A stretch of 64,000 nucleotides of DNA from Thermanaerovibrio acidaminovorans DSM 6589 (lineage in GTDB: Bacteria > Synergistota > Synergistia > Synergistales > Synergistaceae): positions 1,240,001 to 1,304,000 of the forward strand of contig NC_013522.1 in assembly GCF_000024905.1 (NCBI RefSeq). Reading direction: 5' to 3'. Numbering within the stretch: position 1 is the stretch's first letter; each line of letters opens with the position of its first letter. The notes below the pieces were generated by a model. That model saw only the letters and a list, made by a program, of their open reading frames with translations, was not told where the DNA came from and made no database searches. The translations under genes and the position numbers were made by a program. Positions 10,211 to 20,387 of this stretch are shown in pieces.

Positions 10211-10849
10211 TTACACCTCCCAAGGGCTATCGTAGGGGAGCAGGTCCAGGAAGCCCCGGGACTCGTCCCACCCCCCCAGCCTGACCCGGACGAAGACCAG
10301 GTCCGACCAGGCGGATGCCACCCCCATCGAGATGAGGTGCTTCACCACCGCCGAGGGGCCCACCGAGTCGGGCTCCAGCATGAAGAACCGGACCATCCCC
10401 CCCTGGACGTCAAGCCCCCTGAGCAGGTGGGCCCCGTCCCAGGCGCCAAGGGCCTCCGGTATGGCCTCCAGCGGACCGTCCCCCGCAAGCCCGATCAGGT
10501 ACTCCCCGGCGGAGCATAGCTTGGAAAGGGCCGGGGACGGACCCTCCACCGGGGCGTGGGGCCCGATGCCGAAGCCCTGGGGCAGATGGCCCCCAACCCC
10601 CTCGAAGGACCCCAGGGTGTCAGCGGACACCCTGGCCTCCGCTACCTCGAAGAGGCCCACCACCCCCACCGGAAGGGGGGGCCCCAGCGTTATCTTGGGA
10701 TGGGGGGAGAACCCCTGGGTCAGCTCCAGGGTGAGCCCCGCCCGCCTCATGGCCCGGGCGAAGAGGGTGGGTAGCTCCGCGTGGGGGATGAAGCAGGCCC
10801 CCCGTCTCTTGGAGTAGGCGAAACGGACCCGCACGAAATCAGCCCCCAT
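10211..10849 (-). CDS. TIGR03936 / DUF2344 radical-SAM-linked protein
   Basis: A ~212-residue protein of the family always found beside or fused to TIGR03960 radical SAM proteins. Diagnostic text is FAYSKRRGACFIPHAELP near the N-terminus and GFSPHPKITLGPPLPVGV around residues 45-62. The biochemical role is not established; the association with RNase G and a radical SAM enzyme suggests RNA or ribosome-related modification. The start is set at ATG 10849, overlapping the upstream stop; GTG 10858 is the alternative. It ends three bases before the RNase G start. Confidence 0.88.
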   Translation of the reverse strand: MGADFVRVRFAYSKRRGACFIPHAELPTLFARAMRRAGLTLELTQGFSPHPKITLGPPLPVGVVGLFEVAEARVSADTLGSFEGVGGHLPQGFGIGPHAPVEGPSPALSKLCSAGEYLIGLAGDGPLEAIPEALGAWDGAHLLRGLDVQGGMVRFFMLEPDSVGPSAVVKHLISMGVASAWSDLVFVRVRLGGWDESRGFLDLLPYDSPWEV

Positions 10850-12641
10850 GACCCTCACCCCCCCTGGCGGACTCGATCATGGGACAGGACCTGAGGTGGA
10901 AGCCGCACAGGTTGCAGCCCCCCTCCCGGCAGTCCCGGGTCCTGGCTCCCCCGAGGGCCCTCTCCCGCTCCATCCTGAGGAACTGGATGCTCACCCCCGG
11001 GTCTATGTGGGACCAGGGGAGGGGTTCATCCACCCTCCTGGCGGCGGTGTAGGCCCCCGGGTCCACCCCGCACCGGTGGAAGGCCTCTAGCCAGTTGTCC
11101 AGGTTGAACGTCTCGGTCCACCCGTCGAACCGGGCCCCCAGGTGCCACGCCTCCTCCAACACGGGCCCGAGACGCCGGTCCCCCCGGGAGAAGACCCCCT
11201 CCAGGAAGGTCTGGGCGGGCTCGTGGTAGGACAGCTTGACCGCCCTCTCCCGGGAGAGGAGGGACTTCACGAGCCGCCCCCTCTCCCTTAGCTCCTCCAT
11301 GGAGGCCTGGGCCTCCCACTGGAAGGGGGTGTGGGCCTTGGGGACGAAACCCGACAGGGAGACCGCCAGCTCCGGCCTCTTGCCCATGGAGCGGCCTATC
11401 TTGAGGACCCGGCGACATATCTCCCCTATGCCCTCCAGGTCCTCCCGGGTCTCGGTGGGGAGCCCCATCATGAAGTAGAGCTTGAGCCTGTCCCATCCGT
11501 GCTCGAAGGCGGACCGGACCGCGGTGTCCACGTCCTGGTCAGTGACCCCCTTGTTTATCACGTCCCGGAGCCTCTGGGTCCCCGCCTCGGGGGCAAAGGT
11601 AAGCCCCCCCTTGCGCATGGTCTCCAGCGATGAGGCCAGTTGGACCGAGAAGGCATCCATTCTGAGGCTTGGGAGGCTCAGCTTGATCCCCCTCTCAGAG
11701 AGAAGGGGCCTCAACTCCTGGATGACCCGGTCCAGCTGGGTCCAGTCACAGGTGGCCAGGGACAGGAACCCCACCTCCTCCCAGCCGGTGAAGTCCAGTA
11801 GCTCCCTCACCTGCCGGGCCACCGATTCGGCGCTGCGCTCCCTCACGGGCCGATCGATCATCCCCGCCTGACAGTAGCGGCACCCCCGGGTGCAGCCCCG
11901 GAATACCTGGACCGCCACCCGATCGTGAACTATCCCGCATGAGGGGACGATCATCCTACGGGGGATGAAGCCCCGGTCCAGGTGGCGGAGGATCTGCCGC
12001 CGGATCGTCTGCCCCTCCCAGAGGGAGGGCACGTAGACCCCCTCAAGCCTGGAGAGGGCGGAGAGGCGCCGCTCTCGGTCCATACCCCGGGTGGCGTGCA
12101 GGGCCTCCACCACCGGGGGCCACAGGACCTCCCCGTCCCCTATGAGGAACGCGTCCACGTGCTCCGCCAACGGCTCCGCCACAAGGGCGCCGGGGCCGCC
12201 GGCCAACACCAGCGGGTCCCCATCACCCCGGTGGGAGGACCTCAATGGCACGCCCCCCAGGTCCAGCATGGTGAGCACGTTGGTGTACGAAAGCTCGTAC
12301 TGGAGGGTGAAGGCCACCGCGTCGAACTCCTTGAGCGGGCGTCCGGTGTCCAGGGACCCCAGGGGCATGCCCTGGCCCCTCATGGCGGCCTCCATGTCAA
12401 CCCACGGACAGTAGGCCCTCTCCACGTCCGATAGGGGGTTCTCCTTGAGCAACTGGTAGAAGATCTGGAACCCCAGGTAGCTCATCCCCACCTCGTAGAC
12501 GTCCGGGAAGGCGAGACAGACCCGGACCACGTCCCCCTCCTTGGGGGGCAAAAGACCGTATTCCCCTCCCACGTAGCGGGAGGGGCGCTTGACCGATGCC
12601 CAAAGGGGCCATCGGGGATCGTCCATATCGGTGAAATGCAT
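10839..12641 (-). CDS. TIGR03960-type B12-binding-domain radical SAM protein
   Basis: About 600 residues. An N-terminal segment with the shape of a cobalamin-binding-like domain (FPDVYEVGMSYLGFQ) is followed by a radical SAM core with the 4Fe-4S motif CTRGCRYC at residues 250-257. The downstream TFAPEAGTQRLRD segment is typical of this family. Its substrate is unknown. A longer start (TTG 12659) would place the ribosome-binding sequence GGAGGAG inside the coding region, so I chose ATG at 12641, nine bases after it. It overlaps the DUF2344 partner and is followed by RNase G. Confidence 0.92.
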   Translation of the reverse strand: MHFTDMDDPRWPLWASVKRPSRYVGGEYGLLPPKEGDVVRVCLAFPDVYEVGMSYLGFQIFYQLLKENPLSDVERAYCPWVDMEAAMRGQGMPLGSLDTGRPLKEFDAVAFTLQYELSYTNVLTMLDLGGVPLRSSHRGDGDPLVLAGGPGALVAEPLAEHVDAFLIGDGEVLWPPVVEALHATRGMDRERRLSALSRLEGVYVPSLWEGQTIRRQILRHLDRGFIPRRMIVPSCGIVHDRVAVQVFRGCTRGCRYCQAGMIDRPVRERSAESVARQVRELLDFTGWEEVGFLSLATCDWTQLDRVIQELRPLLSERGIKLSLPSLRMDAFSVQLASSLETMRKGGLTFAPEAGTQRLRDVINKGVTDQDVDTAVRSAFEHGWDRLKLYFMMGLPTETREDLEGIGEICRRVLKIGRSMGKRPELAVSLSGFVPKAHTPFQWEAQASMEELRERGRLVKSLLSRERAVKLSYHEPAQTFLEGVFSRGDRRLGPVLEEAWHLGARFDGWTETFNLDNWLEAFHRCGVDPGAYTAARRVDEPLPWSHIDPGVSIQFLRMERERALGGARTRDCREGGCNLCGFHLRSCPMIESARGGEGHGG

Positions 12642-12713
12642 ATATCCTATCTCCTCCAAAGGCTGCGGCCGGATCCAGCCCAGTTTAACTCTCTCAGTTG
12701 ATCTGTGAACCCA

Positions 12714-13838
12714 TCACGACCCGGGAAGGTCGAACCTCTCCCTCCTGGACTCCACCGCGACGCTCTGCACCAATCCCAACGCCAGCATCTCCGCCACCAG
12801 AGAGCTGCCCCCGTAGCTGAACAGCGGCAGGGGCAGGCCGGTCACCGGCGCCAGCCCCATGCTCATGGCGATGCTCTCGAAGGTCTGGAAGAACATCCAG
12901 GCCCCCAGCATGGAGCAGAGCACCTTGGCCCGCAGGTCCCTGGCCTCGAAGGCGATCTGGAATATCCGCCATATGAGGGCTACGAAGAGGAGCACCGCCG
13001 CCACGCCCCCCACGAAGCCGAACTCCTCGGCGAAGACACTGAAGATGAAGTCCGTGTGGGGCTCCGGCAGGAAGTGGAGCCTGCCCTGGGTGCCCCCCAT
13101 GAAGCCCTTGCCGAAGAGCCCTCCGGATCCCACCGCTATCCTGGATTGGATCACGTTGTAGCCCGCCCCCAGGGGGTCCACCTTGGGGTCTATGAACACC
13201 AGGAGCCTCATCCTCTGGTAGGGCTTGAGGAACCCCCAGGCCACCGGTAGGGCCATCAGCCCCAATGTCACAAGCCCCCCCATGTACCGGGAACCTATAC
13301 CGGCGGCCCACAGCCCCGCCCCTATCATGGCGCAGTAGACCAGGGCGCTACCCAGGTCCGGCTGAAGCATCAGGAGCGCCAGCGAAAGCCCCGAGAGCCC
13401 CAGGGCCATCCCTATGGACCTAAGGTCCTCCGGGGGGAACCTGCACAGGTGCCGGGCCATGAAGACCCCAAGGGCCAGCTTGCCCAGCTCCGAGGGCTGA
13501 AGCCTGACGGGCCCCAGGTTGAACCAGCTCTGGGCCCCCTTGGCGGTGTGACCCATCACCAGCACCAAGAACAGCAACAGGAGGGAGGCCCCGTAGATCC
13601 TCTCGGACATCTCCAGGATCCTCCGGTAGCCCACCTTGATCACCCAAATGTACCCGGCGAAGCCCACCATCCCCCAAAGGGCCTGCCTTATGGGAAAGGA
13701 GTAGTTGGCCTTGTAGACCCCGGTGGAGGCGCTGAGCAGGGCCACCATACCCAGGGAGAAGAGGGCCCCGGTGATCAGCCCAAGGGGCCTGTCCAGGGTG
13801 GATCTTATCTCGTTCCAGGAGGGGGATTTCAGGGACAT
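12714..13838 (-). CDS. rodA: peptidoglycan polymerase RodA (SEDS family)
   Basis: Integral-membrane glycosyltransferase of the elongasome, acting with PBP2. The 374-residue protein has about ten hydrophobic segments and SEDS signatures: WFNLGPVRLQPSELGK in the middle, DLGSALVY, the large extracellular loop with GGTQGRLHFLPEPHTDFIFSV, and a C-terminal PLPLFSYGGSS. It is the last gene of the mre/min operon and overlaps the minE stop region by ten bases. The presence of mrdA in the same operon makes RodA, not FtsW, the better call. Confidence 0.95.
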   Translation of the reverse strand: MSLKSPSWNEIRSTLDRPLGLITGALFSLGMVALLSASTGVYKANYSFPIRQALWGMVGFAGYIWVIKVGYRRILEMSERIYGASLLLLFLVLVMGHTAKGAQSWFNLGPVRLQPSELGKLALGVFMARHLCRFPPEDLRSIGMALGLSGLSLALLMLQPDLGSALVYCAMIGAGLWAAGIGSRYMGGLVTLGLMALPVAWGFLKPYQRMRLLVFIDPKVDPLGAGYNVIQSRIAVGSGGLFGKGFMGGTQGRLHFLPEPHTDFIFSVFAEEFGFVGGVAAVLLFVALIWRIFQIAFEARDLRAKVLCSMLGAWMFFQTFESIAMSMGLAPVTGLPLPLFSYGGSSLVAEMLALGLVQSVAVESRRERFDLPGS

Positions 13839-14113
13839 CTAGACCCCCCGGACCTGCCGCAGCGCCTCACGTTCACCACCGGTATGCTGGCCACCAGGGC
13901 CACCGACCGGTCCTCCCGCTCCAGGTCCAGCTCGATCTTCTTCTCGTCTATCTCCATGTACTTGCTTATCACCGAGATGAGGTCCTTCCTGAGGCTCTCC
14001 ATCATCTCCGGGGAGATGTCGCTCCTGTCGTGGATCAGCACCAGCTGCAGCCTCTCCTTGGCGGTGCTGCCCGAGGGGGATCTGCCGCCGAAAAGCCTGT
14101 CTATGAAGCCCAT
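13829..14113 (-). CDS. minE: division-site topological specificity factor MinE
   Basis: A 94-residue protein that drives MinCD pole-to-pole oscillation. The N-terminus MGFIDRLFG is the amphipathic membrane-targeting helix. The middle AKERLQLVLIHDR is the MinD-interacting anti-MinCD region, and DLISVISKYMEID starts the topological domain. The last ~15 residues (CGRSGGSRCP) are unusual and may be a lineage-specific tail. It follows minD by 13 bases and overlaps rodA. Confidence 0.93.
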   Translation of the reverse strand: MGFIDRLFGGRSPSGSTAKERLQLVLIHDRSDISPEMMESLRKDLISVISKYMEIDEKKIELDLEREDRSVALVASIPVVNVRRCGRSGGSRCP

Positions 14114-14126
14114 GGTCCCCCTCCCC

Positions 14127-14924
14127 TCAACCCAGGAAGATCTTCTTCATCTTGGCCAGTATCCCCTTGCCCTCCCCGTCATCAAGGGGGGCGAAGGGCA
14201 CCTCCTCCCCCTCCAACCTAAGGGCTATGTCCCGGAAGGCCTGGGCCGCCGGGGACCTCTCCCCCAGCGTCAAGGGCTCCCCCCGGTTGGAGGAGGTCAC
14301 CACCGAGTCGTCATCGGGTACCACCCCGATCAGGTCGATGGCCAGGATCTCCAGCACGTCATCCACGCTCATCATGTCCCTACGCTTCACCATCTCGGTC
14401 CTTATGCGGTTCACCACCAGCCTCAGGGGCGACTTGCCCATGGACTCCAAGAGGCCGATTATCCGGTCCGCGTCCCGCACCGCCGACACCTCCGGGGTGG
14501 TCACCACCAGGGCCTCGTCGGCCCCCTGGGCGGCGTTCCTAAATCCCGCCTCTATGCCCGCCGGGCTGTCCACCAGCACGTAGTCAAACGCCTCCCGGAG
14601 CTCCCCGCACAGGGCCTCCATCTGTTCCGCCGTCACCGCGTCCTTGGTCCTGGTCTGGGCGGCGGGGATCATGTACAGGTTCTCCACCCGCTTGTCCCTC
14701 ACCATGGCCTGGTTCAGCCGACAGGTACCCTCCACCACGTCCACCAGGGTGTAAACTATCCGGTTCTCCAGCCCCATCACCAGGTCCAGGTTCCTGAGGC
14801 CTATGTCCGCGTCGATGGCCACCACCCTACGTCCCCTCTTGGCCAGGGCCACCGCCAGGTTGGCGGTGGTGGTGGTCTTGCCCACCCCACCCTTGCCGGA
14901 GGTCACCACTATGACCTTACCCAA
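14127..14924 (-). CDS. minD: septum-site determining ATPase MinD
   Basis: A 265-residue ParA-type ATPase. The deviant Walker A KGGVGKTT is at residues 11-18, and IDADIGLRNLDLVMGLENR is the conserved switch area. The C-terminal helix GKGILAKMKKIFLG is the membrane-targeting sequence that lets MinD bind lipid when ATP-bound. The TTG start at 14924 has GGGGGGATGAGG just upstream. It sits between minC and minE in the canonical C-D-E order. Confidence 0.96.
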   Translation of the reverse strand: MGKVIVVTSGKGGVGKTTTTANLAVALAKRGRRVVAIDADIGLRNLDLVMGLENRIVYTLVDVVEGTCRLNQAMVRDKRVENLYMIPAAQTRTKDAVTAEQMEALCGELREAFDYVLVDSPAGIEAGFRNAAQGADEALVVTTPEVSAVRDADRIIGLLESMGKSPLRLVVNRIRTEMVKRRDMMSVDDVLEILAIDLIGVVPDDDSVVTSSNRGEPLTLGERSPAAQAFRDIALRLEGEEVPFAPLDDGEGKGILAKMKKIFLG

Positions 14925-14945
14925 ACCTCATCCCCCCAAATCGAT

Positions 14946-15593
14946 CTATGCGGATGGCCACTGGGATACCACCACGGCCCCGTCCTCCACCGCCACAGTA
15001 ACCGCCTTGCCCCACCAGGGGTCCTCCCTGCCCATGGAGCCCACCTTGAAGCCGATCCTCACCTGGGGGGCCTCGAAGGCCCGGGCGCACACGGTGGCCT
15101 CCTCGTCGCCGCCGGAGCCCGCGTGCACCAGCCCCTGCAGGCGCCCCAGGACCACCACGTGCCCCTCCGCCACCACCTCGGCCCCGTCGTTCACGTTGCC
15201 CTCCACGATCACGTCCCCCCGGTGCTCCACCCGCTGCCCGGACCTCAAGGACCTCCGAACCCTCAAGGCGGGCAACAGCCCCTCCCACCGGGGCCTGGCG
15301 GGGACCTCCTCCACCGGCAGCCCCGCGGACTTGAGCAGCTCGAGGCTCTCCCGGTGAATCGACTTCCAGGCCACCACCTTGAGCTCCAGGGGGATCACCA
15401 GCTCCCTCATTATGAGGCACATCAGGTCCAAGGTGACCCGACGGGACTCGAAGTCCACCACCAGCTCGGAGCCCCTCAGTATGTGCTCCCCCTCCTCCGC
15501 CAGGCGCCGGACCTCCTGGGACAGCTCCCCATCGGGGATCTGGTCCGGGATGACGCACCTTAGGCGACCTCCGTTACCCTTCAGCTGGATCAT
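14946..15593 (-). CDS. minC: septum-site inhibitor MinC
   Basis: A 215-residue FtsZ-polymerisation inhibitor recruited by MinD. The C-terminal ~100 residues are the right-handed beta-helix MinC domain (RSLRSGQRVEHRGDVIVEGN, then GHVVVLGRLQGLVHAG). The N-terminal half is the divergent FtsZ-binding domain. The start ATG overlaps the mrdA stop as ATGA with AGGAGGGT upstream, so it is coupled to PBP2 translation. Confidence 0.92.
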   Translation of the reverse strand: MIQLKGNGGRLRCVIPDQIPDGELSQEVRRLAEEGEHILRGSELVVDFESRRVTLDLMCLIMRELVIPLELKVVAWKSIHRESLELLKSAGLPVEEVPARPRWEGLLPALRVRRSLRSGQRVEHRGDVIVEGNVNDGAEVVAEGHVVVLGRLQGLVHAGSGGDEEATVCARAFEAPQVRIGFKVGSMGREDPWWGKAVTVAVEDGAVVVSQWPSA

Positions 15594-17350
15594 GGAGATA
15601 CCCTCCTAAGCAGGGAGTTATCGTTCTTAACCAGGTATGCCAACACCTGCCCCACTATCGGGGCCGCGGCGGAGGACCCGTGCCCCCCGGCCTCCACTAT
15701 GGCCACCGCCACGTACCGGGGGTTCTCCCGGGGGGCGTAGCCCACGAACCAGGCGTGATCGTCCCCGTGGGGGTTCTGGGCGGTGCCGGTCTTGCCAGCC
15801 ACGGTGACCCCGTAGGCCGCCGCCCTCTTGCCGGTCCCGCTGTTCACCACCTCCTCCAGCCCCCTCTGCATGGCCCTAAGGCCGAACTTAGGGATCCGGA
15901 GGTCCCTCTCCAGGTGGGGGGCGGCGGCGTTCAGGTGCGGCGTGACCAGGTAGCCCCCGTTGGCGATGGCGGCGTATATCCTCAACACCTGGATGGGGGT
16001 CATGAGCAAGAACCCCTGGCCTATGGAGTAGTTTACCGTATCCCCCTTGTACCAGGGCTCCTTGAACCGGGCACTCTTCCACTTGGGACCCGCGATGTTC
16101 CCCTGGACCTCCCCGGTCAGGTCCACCCCGGTCCTCTCCCCCACCCCCAGGATGGAGCTCCACTTGAGGAGCCGGTCTATGCCAAGCCATACCCCCACCT
16201 GGTAGAAGTATACGTCGCAGGAGTCCCGAAGGGCCCTGGTGAGGTCCTCGGTCCCATGGCCGGTCTTCTTCCAGCAGTTGAAGGTCCTGTTGCCCAGGGT
16301 GAAGCTGCCGGGGCAGTAGACCGTGGTGGACTGGGTCACCACCCCCTCCTCCAGGGCCGCTATGGCAGTAACCACCTTGAACGTGGAGGCGGGGGGATAG
16401 GTGCCGCTCACCGCCCGGTTCATCATGGGCCGTTGCCGGTCCCCCATGAGGGCCCCCCACTCCTTGGAGGATATGCCCCAGGATATGGGGTTGGGATCGA
16501 AGCTGGGGGAGGAGAACAGCACCTTCACCGATCCGTCCCTCACGTCCATGGCCACCACCGCCCCCCGCTGGCCCGCCATCAGCTCCGAAGCCAGCCTCTG
16601 GGCGGACAGGTCCAGGGTCAGGGTGATGTCCTTGCCCCGCTTGGGCTCCCGGTGGGAGACGTCCCGCAGCTTGCGCCCCCGGGAGTCCACCTCCACCGCC
16701 TCCTCCCCGACTTCACCCCGGAGCTCCTCCTCGTAGACCGCCTCGATGCCGATCTTGCCTATCATGTCCCCCCCACGGTAACGGGGGTCCGCCAGGTCCT
16801 CCAGCTCATCCCGGGTTATCTCCCCCACGTAGCCCACCACGTGGGCCGCCAGCTCGCCGGAGGGGTAGACCCTCCGCCAGACCGGCATGGGGAAGAGGAG
16901 ACCCCGGAACTGGTCCTCCCCCATCAGGTCCACCACCTGGGCCAGCGTCAGGTTCCTGGCCAGGCTGACCGCCCGGTAGGGGGCCACGTACTGCTCCTCA
17001 ACCTCCTCCGCCAGGGAGTCCTGGTCCACCGGTATCCCCTTCCGGGACAGGAGGTCCGCCACCCGCTTAAGGTTGTCGTCCCTGGCCAGGTCCATGGGGT
17101 AGGCCTTCAGGTCGAAGGTCCTCACGTTCACCGCCAGGGGGACCCCGTTGGCGTCCCTTATTATCCCCCTTGGGGGGGATATGCGCATCACCCGGAGCCG
17201 GTTCCGGGAGGCCAGCTCCACGTACTGGTCACCCTTCAGCACCTGGAAGTGAAAAAGCCCCCCTATCAGCAGGGCCAGGAGGGCCACCATGAGGACCTGC
17301 AGGTGCCGAAGGCGCCTATCCATGTAGAACCGCTCGAAGCCCTTAATCAT
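15590..17350 (-). CDS. mrdA: penicillin-binding protein 2 (elongasome transpeptidase)
   Basis: Monofunctional class B PBP cross-linking lateral-wall peptidoglycan with RodA. The 586-residue protein has one N-terminal membrane anchor (about residues 19-38), a PBP-dimer domain and a transpeptidase domain. The latter carries the active-site STFK, an SCD second motif (SCDVYFYQ, as in other PBP2s) and KTGT. It overlaps mreD by eight bases and minC by four. Confidence 0.96.
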
Positions 17351-17801
17351 GGGAACTCCCGCGGAAGAGGACCGCCACCGCGTAGATCAGTATCAGGGGC
17401 ATGGCGGTCAGCTGCTGGATGAGAAGCATCCTGAGGGCCGCAACGCTACTGTCCCCCCAAAGGATCAGCCGGACCACCCCCAAGGCCAGCTGGGACGAAC
17501 AGGCCAGCACCACCCACAGAAGGGGGGTCCTGCCCGGCGATGGGGTCCTGGCCCATATGGAGCCCGCCACGGTTATGGTCACCGCCTGGATCGCCCCGGT
17601 GAGCCCCACCACGCTGGTCCACCGCATGTCCCACAGCACCCCGCCCAACAGGGCGGCCCACACGGGCCACTGGTAGGGCACATCCCGGTGACCTATGAAG
17701 GCCTTGAGCAACCCTATGAAGAAAAGGTCCGGCACCAGGAAGAACCCCATGAAGAGCGCCTGCAACATGTCCTGCAGGAGCCAAAGGATGATCAGCGTCA
17801 T
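17343..17801 (-). CDS. mreD: rod-shape protein MreD
   Basis: A 152-residue, very hydrophobic protein with about five membrane spans and no soluble domain, as expected for MreD. Sequence conservation in this family is poor; the call rests on position between mreC and mrdA plus topology. The start ATG overlaps the mreC stop (ATGA). Confidence 0.85.
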
Positions 17802-18568
17802 CGTCCGTCACCGGATATCATTATGTCCACCCAGTAGAGCTGGGTCAGGTGGGCCATCAGCGCCACGTTGTAGACCACGAACCCCCCGGACTCCCTGTCC
17901 TTGGAGAGTATGCGACCCACCGGCACGCCGGGGGGCACGTTGCCCCCCATGAGGGCAGTGGAGATCGTCATGTCCCGGTTCACCTCCCTGTCAGGGGGCA
18001 GGTAGTTGAGGAAGATCCTGCCCATCCCGTCCCCGGTGAGCACCCCCAGGTCCCGGGTCTGGTCCACCACCACCGCCACCATGGAGTCCTCGGCGGTCAG
18101 CAGCCGAACCCAGCAGTGGTCCCTCTTGACCGAGGACACGATCCCCACCAGGTATCCGCTGGAAAGCACCGGATCCCCGGGGGACACCCCGTCCGCGGAC
18201 CCCTTGTCCAGCCTAACCTCGGACCACCAGGCCTCCGGGTACCTCAACGTCACCAGGGCGGGGAGGAGACCACCCCCCCTCTGGGGAAGCTCCACCGACG
18301 ACAGGCTCAAGGTCCTCCTCATGGCCAGGTTCTCCGCCTCCAGCTCCCGGAGCCGCTCCTGCATGCTCTTCCTCTCTATGAGCCACCCGGTGAAGGCCTG
18401 AAACAGCAACCGGCCCTGGAGGGCGGGCCGCTCGGGCCAGCTGAGTAGCTGGCACCAGGGGTCCCCCAGGGCCTTGGAAAGGGGAAGGTTGAGGCTCAGC
18501 AAGGTGAGCGACAGGCCCACCAGTGTGGCCATGAGTCCGTGGATCCAGAGGGGCTCAAACCTCTTCAT
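17798..18568 (-). CDS. mreC: rod-shape protein MreC
   Basis: A 256-residue bitopic protein. One N-terminal membrane span (about residues 8-30) is followed by a short coiled coil ([17 protein letters not shown]) and a periplasmic beta-barrel pair containing [15 protein letters not shown]. It links MreB to PBP2. It lies 16 bases after mreB and overlaps mreD. Confidence 0.94.
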
Positions 18569-18584
18569 GAGCCGTCATCCCGGG

Positions 18585-19637
18585 CTAAAAGGAGCTTACC
18601 TCCGAGGCCACCGAGACCTTGGTGGTGAAGCTCCGGTCCTTGAGCATCCTCCCGAGCCCCAGGGCCACCGAGAACAGGGGCTGCTCCGCCAGATGGACCG
18701 GCACGTTGAGGGAGTCCGAGAGCCTCATGTTGAGCCCCCGCAGGTTGGCACCTCCACCGCTGAGCACCAGCCCCTGGTCAACTATGTCCTTGACCAGCTC
18801 CGGTGGGGTCCGCTCCAGCACGTTCCTCAGGATCTCCTCTATGCCCTCGATTATGGGGGTAAGGGCCTCCCGGACCTCCACGGAGCTGACCTTTATGACC
18901 TTGGGGAGCCCGTCCATCAGGTCCCTCCCCTTAACCTCCATCTCCAGCTCCTGCTCCAACGGTACCGCGGAGCCCAAGGCGAACTTTATCTCCTCCGCGG
19001 TGGTCTGGCCTATGGACAGGGCATAGTTCTGCTTCATCATGTCCACGATGGCGTTGTCCATCTCGTCCCCCGCCACCCGGATGGAGTCCTTCACCACTAT
19101 GCCCCCCAGGGACAGGACCGCCACCTCGCTGGTGCCGCCCCCGATGTCCACGATCATGTTGCCCCTGGGCTCGTGGATGGGGAGCCCAGCCCCCAGGGCG
19201 GCCACCAAGGGCTCCTCCACCACCATGGCCTCCTTGGCCCCCGCCCTCAGGGTGGCGTCCACCACCGACTTCTTCTCCACCTCGGTGACGCAGGCGGGGA
19301 CCGACACGATGGCCCTCACGTGGGAGAACAGCCCCCGGCCCCCCACCGCCTTGGTGATGGCGTGCCTAAGCAACGTCTCGGTCATCTCGAAGTCCCCTAT
19401 GACCCCGTGCTGCAGGGGCCTTATGGTCTCCACCCCCGCGGGGGTCTTGCCGATCATCCGCTTGGCCTCGGAGCCCACCGCAAGGATCTCCTTCTGCCCC
19501 TTCCTGCCGGACCTCCGGGTGGCCAGCACCGACGGCTCGTTGAAGACTATGCCGCGCCTTGAGGCGTACACCACCGTGTTGGCGGTGCCCAGATCTATAC
19601 CCACGTCCTCCCTGAAGAAACCTAAGAATCTAAACAC
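18585..19637 (-). CDS. mreB: actin-like cell-shape protein MreB
   Basis: A 350-residue actin homologue with phosphate-1 motif IDLGTANTVVY, the IVDIGGGTSEVAVLS phosphate-2 segment and GLVLSGGGANLRGL near the C-terminus. It forms membrane filaments that steer lateral wall synthesis. The start is GTG at 19637 with GGAGGGG upstream. It is the first gene of an operon that continues through mreCD, mrdA, minCDE and rodA. Confidence 0.97.
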   Translation of the reverse strand: MFRFLGFFREDVGIDLGTANTVVYASRRGIVFNEPSVLATRRSGRKGQKEILAVGSEAKRMIGKTPAGVETIRPLQHGVIGDFEMTETLLRHAITKAVGGRGLFSHVRAIVSVPACVTEVEKKSVVDATLRAGAKEAMVVEEPLVAALGAGLPIHEPRGNMIVDIGGGTSEVAVLSLGGIVVKDSIRVAGDEMDNAIVDMMKQNYALSIGQTTAEEIKFALGSAVPLEQELEMEVKGRDLMDGLPKVIKVSSVEVREALTPIIEGIEEILRNVLERTPPELVKDIVDQGLVLSGGGANLRGLNMRLSDSLNVPVHLAEQPLFSVALGLGRMLKDRSFTTKVSVASEVSSF

Positions 19638-19717
19638 CTAAACCCCTCCGAAAAGTTCGTATGTCCCCCACGTTCCCAGATGGGGATCGGATATCAAGGC
19701 CCCTCCGGGCCCCGAAG

Positions 19718-19746
19718 AGGATACATCATAGGCCCCGCGGGGGCAA
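19718..19746 (-). promoter_or_regulatory. possible promoter for the mre/min/rod operon
   Basis: On the minus strand TTGCCC and TATCCT are separated by exactly 17 bases in the 114-base gap upstream of mreB. Both boxes are imperfect. The remaining ~80 bases would be a leader with no recognised structure. Weak support. Confidence 0.35.
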
Positions 19747-19751
19747 CTTGA

Positions 19752-20387
19752 TCACCGGGGCCAGAAGGGGTTGTGAAGGCTCTCCTCCCCCAACGTGGTC
19801 TCCGGCCCGTGCCCCGGGTAGACCCGGATGGACCGATCCAGCTCCGACAGCCTCCTTATGGACCCCTCCAGCTGGTCACCGTCCCCCCCGGGCAGGTCGG
19901 TCCTGCCCACGCTCCGGGCAAAGAGGGTATCCCCGGAGAGCAGGATCCTATCCCCCTCCGCCTCCACCAGGAAGCAGCAGCTCCCCCTGGTGTGCCCCGG
20001 GGTGTGGATCACCCTCACCCCCATGGCCCCCACCTGGAGAAGGTCCCCCTCCTCCAGGAGCCGGTCCGCGGGCTCGAAGGCCCCCTCCTGGCCCAGGAAG
20101 GTGGACAGGTTGACCCGGGGATCCACCAGGGCCTCCCGGTCAAGGCGATGGATCCCCACCCCGTGGGCGGAGAGGGATCTGAGGTCTCCCAGGCCCCCCA
20201 TGTGGTCCCAGTGCCCGTGGGTCAGCAGCACCCACTCCAGCCTAAGACCCCGCTGGGCGATGAAATCCACCACCTCGGGACAGCTGCCCCCTGGATCCAC
20301 CCCGAAGGCGGCGCCCCCCTCATCCCAGACCAGGTAGAAGTTGGTCCAAAGCTCCCCCAGCGGGAAGCGTCTCAAGTTTATGCTCAA
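19752..20387 (-). CDS. MBL-fold metallohydrolase (glyoxalase II-like)
   Basis: A 211-residue metallo-beta-lactamase-fold hydrolase. It has the metal motif [10 protein letters not shown], further ligands in [11 protein letters not shown], and [19 protein letters not shown], the pattern of short single-domain glyoxalase II/YcbL-type enzymes. The substrate is unknown; a thioester such as S-lactoyl or related is the usual guess. The TTG start overlaps the dtd stop (TTGA). Confidence 0.88.
   Translation of the reverse strand: MSINLRRFPLGELWTNFYLVWDEGGAAFGVDPGGSCPEVVDFIAQRGLRLEWVLLTHGHWDHMGGLGDLRSLSAHGVGIHRLDREALVDPRVNLSTFLGQEGAFEPADRLLEEGDLLQVGAMGVRVIHTPGHTRGSCCFLVEAEGDRILLSGDTLFARSVGRTDLPGGDGDQLEGSIRRLSELDRSIRVYPGHGPETTLGEESLHNPFWPR

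Noticed and set aside
13449-15563. A 704-codon plus-strand open frame opposite rodA/min genes, and similar long antisense frames elsewhere
   Set aside because: Composition is Gly/Pro/His/Leu-rich without domains, it runs antisense to clear genes, and long shadow frames are expected in GC-rich DNA.
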